A stretch of DNA of 17,500 bases, taken from assembly GCA_028703035.1 (NCBI GenBank), contig JAQVNR010000005.1, positions 1 to 17,500 on the forward strand, written 5' to 3'. Both the position numbers and the translations under genes were made by a program. Positions 15,495 through 17,500 of this stretch are shown here, piece after piece (positions within the stretch are counted from its first letter, which is position 1; each line of letters begins with the position of its first letter). The DNA is from Bacilli bacterium. Its GTDB lineage: Bacteria; Bacillota_I; Bacilli_A; RF39; UBA660. Under the pieces are notes generated by a model, which saw only the letters and a program-made list of their open reading frames with translations, made no database searches and was not told where the DNA came from.

Positions 15495-16403
15495 ATGAAA
15501 AGTAAAGTATCTTCACCGAAGATATTAAACATTGTACTCTGTGTTGTAATATTGTTAATATTTGTACTGACAATTGGAACTAGAATTAATGCTGAGGTAT
15601 TAACTGATAATACCTCTGAGGTGATACCCCTCAGTATTGAGATAGGGTATGCTTATCAAGATTTTGATTATAAACTATTAAATCAGCTAGAACAATCTGA
15701 AGACGAAATAGAACCGATAGTTTTAGATTTAAATTATTATTTAAATGAATATGAAATGACAATAAAATTCTTTGCAAAAACCTTTGATTATAATTATGAC
15801 GACATAATTCAGGACTTAAAAGAAAGAGAATTAGATAATCCTATTTTTGAATATACAAATATTGGTTATTTAAAAGAGAGTGATAATCTAAAAACATTTC
15901 CGAACTTTGAATATGGTTTAATAAAATATTTTATGAACTTAAATGAAATAAATACTGTTCAAAGAAATGTAATATATAAGCCATACACAGGCAATGCTGA
16001 TTATGTTGAAAAGTTAATCGGATATTATAGCACGATATATGAGAATGTTGATAAAACAGTATTATTAAGTATTGGTGCTGCTGAATCTGGTTATTATAAG
16101 GTAAAGTTTATGCTTAAATATAATAATGTCTATGGTGGAATGAGTAAAAGAGGCCTTATTAAACATAATAATATTGAGCAAGGCGTTTTAAGTTATGTAA
16201 GACTGATGTCAAGTAATTATTATGGTAAAGGTTTAACAACATTAGAATCTATTGGCAGAGTTTACTGTCCAGTATATATAAATGGCGTTAAAGAGGCAAG
16301 CGGTCACTGGATTAATCTAGTAAATAGTGCTAAGGAAAAATATACAAATTATACAGATACAATCACAATTAAAAGTTTAATTAACAATATAGAAGAGGTT
16401 TAG
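15495..16403 (+). CDS. Exported lysozyme-like / glucosaminidase-like protein
   Basis: A 302-residue protein with an N-terminal hydrophobic helix (about 10-30) ending at a possible signal-peptidase site after RINA (33). Residues about 50-160 are a helical region of unknown kind. Residues about 168-285 resemble the lysozyme-like superfamily (transglycosylase/glucosaminidase): a candidate catalytic Glu197 in IGAAESGYY, followed by NNVYGGMS (210-217), which matches the N-N-x-x-G element after the catalytic helix, then an EQGVLSYVRLMS helix (228-239). I infer a peptidoglycan-cleaving enzyme outside the cell. The best alternative is a non-catalytic relative, since only one acidic catalytic residue can be assigned. 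It is divergent from the D,D-carboxypeptidase, supporting a cell-wall role. Its stop codon lies in the loop of its own terminator. Confidence 0.6.
   Translation: MKSKVSSPKILNIVLCVVILLIFVLTIGTRINAEVLTDNTSEVIPLSIEIGYAYQDFDYKLLNQLEQSEDEIEPIVLDLNYYLNEYEMTIKFFAKTFDYNYDDIIQDLKERELDNPIFEYTNIGYLKESDNLKTFPNFEYGLIKYFMNLNEINTVQRNVIYKPYTGNADYVEKLIGYYSTIYENVDKTVLLSIGAAESGYYKVKFMLKYNNVYGGMSKRGLIKHNNIEQGVLSYVRLMSSNYYGKGLTTLESIGRVYCPVYINGVKEASGHWINLVNSAKEKYTNYTDTITIKSLINNIEEV
15594..15638 (+). repeat. Tandem hairpins inside the lysozyme-like coding sequence
   Basis: A perfect nine-pair hairpin (GAGGTATTA 15594-15602, loop 15603-15607, TAATACCTC 15608-15616) is followed immediately by a second hairpin (CTGAGG 15616-15621 with CCTCAG 15629-15634). 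CTGAGG also occurs at 15592-15597, so it could instead pair with 15629-15634. The segment encodes the linker just after the signal peptide. Confidence 0.6.
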
Positions 16404-16415
16404 CCTCTTTTTTTG
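16393..16415 (+). terminator. Rho-independent terminator of the lysozyme-like gene
   Basis: AAGAGG (16393-16398), loop TTTAG (16399-16403) and CCTCTT (16404-16409), followed by a T run. The TAG stop codon (16401-16403) is part of the loop, so a ribosome finishing translation would cover the hairpin. Confidence 0.8.
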
Positions 16416-16424
16416 TCAAAAAAA

Positions 16425-16453
16425 TTGTAATAAGTACGAATATCATTTATAAT
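16425..16453 (+). promoter_or_regulatory. Promoter of the dCMP deaminase gene
   Basis: TTGTAA (16425-16430), a 17-base spacer and a perfect TATAAT (16448-16453). A ribosome site, AGGTGG (16460-16465), lies six bases before the ATG at 16472. Confidence 0.65.
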
Positions 16454-16471
16454 CAAAATAGGTGGTAAATT

Positions 16472-16957
16472 ATGAGAAAAGACAAAATAAATTATTATTT
16501 AGATATAGCAGAGTCAGTGGGAGAAAGATCTACTTGTTTAAGAAGAAAGTTTGGCGCCATAATAATAAAAAATGATGAAATCATTGCAACTGGATATAAT
16601 GGGGCTCCTAGAGGAAGAAAAAACTGTGATGATTTAGGATACTGCATGCGAGATAAACTAAATATCCCCCGCGGAGAAAGATATGAAATGTGTAGAAGTG
16701 TTCATGCTGAGCAAAACGCAATAATAAGTGTGGCCAGAAAAGATATGATTGGTTCTACGTTATATATGACTGGCATGAATGTTAAAACAAATGAAATCGA
16801 ACCCCATAGTACTTCATGTATGATGTGCAAAAGATTAATCATTAATGCTGGTATTAAAGAAGTAATAGTTAGAGAACCTAATAATAAACATACTATTTAT
16901 CAAGTAGAAGATTGGATAAATGATGATGACTCATTAAAAGGAGAATTTGGCTATTAA
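16472..16957 (+). CDS. dCMP deaminase (deoxycytidylate deaminase, ComEB family)
   Basis: A 161-residue cytoplasmic zinc enzyme converting dCMP to dUMP, the precursor of dTMP. The deaminase motif HAEQNAI (78-84) gives zinc ligand H78 and catalytic E80. The second motif TSCMMC (114-119) gives ligands C116 and C119; the usual Pro before the first Cys is Ser. GYNGAPRG (41-48) and the cysteines at 52, 58 and 74 match the substrate and extra-zinc region of the dCMP deaminase branch, rather than cytidine or tRNA deaminases. It has its own promoter. Immediately downstream lies a remnant of dCTP deaminase, another enzyme feeding dUMP, so pyrimidine deoxynucleotide supply is the shared theme. The ComEB name reflects competence-operon location in Bacillus; no competence genes are seen here. 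Confidence 0.92.
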   Translation: MRKDKINYYLDIAESVGERSTCLRRKFGAIIIKNDEIIATGYNGAPRGRKNCDDLGYCMRDKLNIPRGERYEMCRSVHAEQNAIISVARKDMIGSTLYMTGMNVKTNEIEPHSTSCMMCKRLIINAGIKEVIVREPNNKHTIYQVEDWINDDDSLKGEFGY

Positions 16958-17005
16958 TTAAATTATAAAACTTGTCAAGAACTTTACATAATTAATTAAA
17001 TTGAT

Positions 17006-17034
17006 TTGAATAAAATATTCTTTTTATTTATACT
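17006..17034 (+). promoter_or_regulatory. Promoter upstream of the dCTP deaminase fragment and pgk
   Basis: TTGAAT (17006-17011), exactly 17 bases, then TATACT (17029-17034). The start near 17041 would produce a transcript covering the 72-codon fragment and pgk, as no other good promoter is seen before 17312. Confidence 0.6.
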
Positions 17035-17064
17035 TTATATATAAGGTGAATTGTGAGATAAAAA

Positions 17065-17283
17065 ATGTTTGTTCATATTACAGCTGGATTTGGAGATGTC
17101 GGTTTTGATGGTACTTGGACTTTAGAAATTGCCTGCATTGAGCCTTTAAAGATTTATCCTAATACTAAAGTATGTCAAATTAGTTTCCATTCAGTTGATG
17201 GAGAAAAAAATTTATATAAAAGTGACAAATATCAAGGACAAAAATCAGTTAGAGAAAGTAAACTATATAAAGAATTTAATTAG
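17065..17283 (+). pseudogene. C-terminal fragment of dCTP deaminase (dcd-like)
   Basis: A 72-codon frame matching the last 70 or so residues of dCTP deaminase. It begins FVHITAGFGDVGFDGTWTLEI, the strand that carries the catalytic Glu of the family (here E21), and ends with the family's KYQGQ region (55-59) and a short tail. Full-length Dcd has about 170-200 residues; the N-terminal two thirds, including the SSxGR-type active-site segment, is missing. An in-frame TAA (17059-17061) stands two codons before the ATG, and nothing like the missing part is visible in the 107 bases back to the dCMP deaminase gene. The ribosome site is poor (GTGAG, 17053-17057). The frame has no internal stop and a good promoter lies upstream. 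It is most likely a deletion remnant; an expressed short protein is the alternative. Confidence 0.6.
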
Positions 17284-17311
17284 TTTTCTTTAAAGAGAGA
17301 AGTTGTAATTA

Positions 17312-17500
17312 ATGAAATTATTAAGAGAAATGAATGTTAAAAATAAAACAGTTATTTTAAGATGCGATTTTAATGTGCCAATAAAAGATGGGTATATTTT
17401 AAATAATGATAAAATACTTGCTTCTTTAAAAACGATTAATTATTTACTAAGTCAAAATTCTAAAATAATAATTATGAGTCATTTAGGTAAGATTAAAATT
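17312..17500 (+). CDS. pgk: Phosphoglycerate kinase, N-terminal part (runs off the window)
   Basis: The first 63 codons of phosphoglycerate kinase, the glycolytic enzyme that makes ATP from 1,3-bisphosphoglycerate. The N-terminal signature is clear: VILRCDFNVPIKDG (14-27) with the substrate residues D19 and N21, then the helix ending LKTINYLL, and MSHLGK (55-60) with H57. Two basic residues that normally are Arg in the substrate pocket, in the RI and SHLGR motifs, are Lys here (K34 and K60). The gene is cut by the window end at 17500. It starts 28 bases after the dcd fragment, with a modest ribosome site (AGAGAGAAG, 17294-17302), and probably shares the promoter at 17006-17034. Confidence 0.88.
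   Translation, partial: MKLLREMNVKNKTVILRCDFNVPIKDGYILNNDKILASLKTINYLLSQNSKIIIMSHLGKIKI

Noticed and set aside
15314..15532. A 72-codon frame on the minus strand between the two cell-wall genes
   Set aside because: It overlaps the 5' end of the lysozyme-like gene and its promoter, has no ribosome site, and its product has no recognisable features.

Overview
The window comes from a low-GC (about 30% by eye) Gram-positive-type bacterium of the phylum Bacillota. Spo0A is present, so it belongs to, or descends from, an endospore-forming lineage. TGA is used as a true stop (at 2707-2709 and at the end of the plsC-like gene), so this is the standard bacterial code, not the Mycoplasma code. Many starts have strong AGGAGG-type ribosome sites. 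Genes are tightly packed. No tRNA, rRNA, insertion sequence, CRISPR array or prophage is visible, and I could not place the organism below phylum level.

Layout. (1) 190-3467, plus strand: a three-gene operon with overlapping ends, encoding a HAD-family nucleotidase-like hydrolase, an AMP-forming acyl-CoA synthetase/ligase and a PlsC-type acyltransferase. (2) 3515-7095, plus strand: a signalling block. A seven-helix hybrid histidine kinase is followed by an HPt-receiver protein and a terminator, then spo0A. A perfect 0A box lies upstream of spo0A. Together the three proteins have all four His/Asp sites of a complete phosphorelay. (3) 7149-10949, plus strand: a shortened ClpC-like protein with an intact first ATPase and a degenerate second one, then cysS and a YugP-like membrane zinc protease. 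A terminator follows that can act on both strands. (4) 10974-15229, minus strand, read right to left: a VanY-type D,D-carboxypeptidase, a 35-residue acidic peptide, a terminator, a nucleotide pyrophosphatase/phosphodiesterase-family protein and uvrB. (5) 15434-17500, plus strand: an exported lysozyme-like protein divergent from the carboxypeptidase, dCMP deaminase, a C-terminal fragment of dCTP deaminase, and the start of phosphoglycerate kinase.

How the genes fit together. The most striking unit is the kinase / HPt-receiver / Spo0A block. It looks like a locally encoded input pathway to the sporulation master regulator that uses a hybrid kinase and an HPt domain rather than Spo0F/Spo0B. Second is the Clp-like protein, whose D2 module has lost both Walker motifs and its C-terminal end but still has an IGF tripeptide where ClpP-docking loops lie. 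The remaining genes are housekeeping (tRNA charging, excision repair, pyrimidine deoxynucleotides, glycolysis) or cell-wall related.
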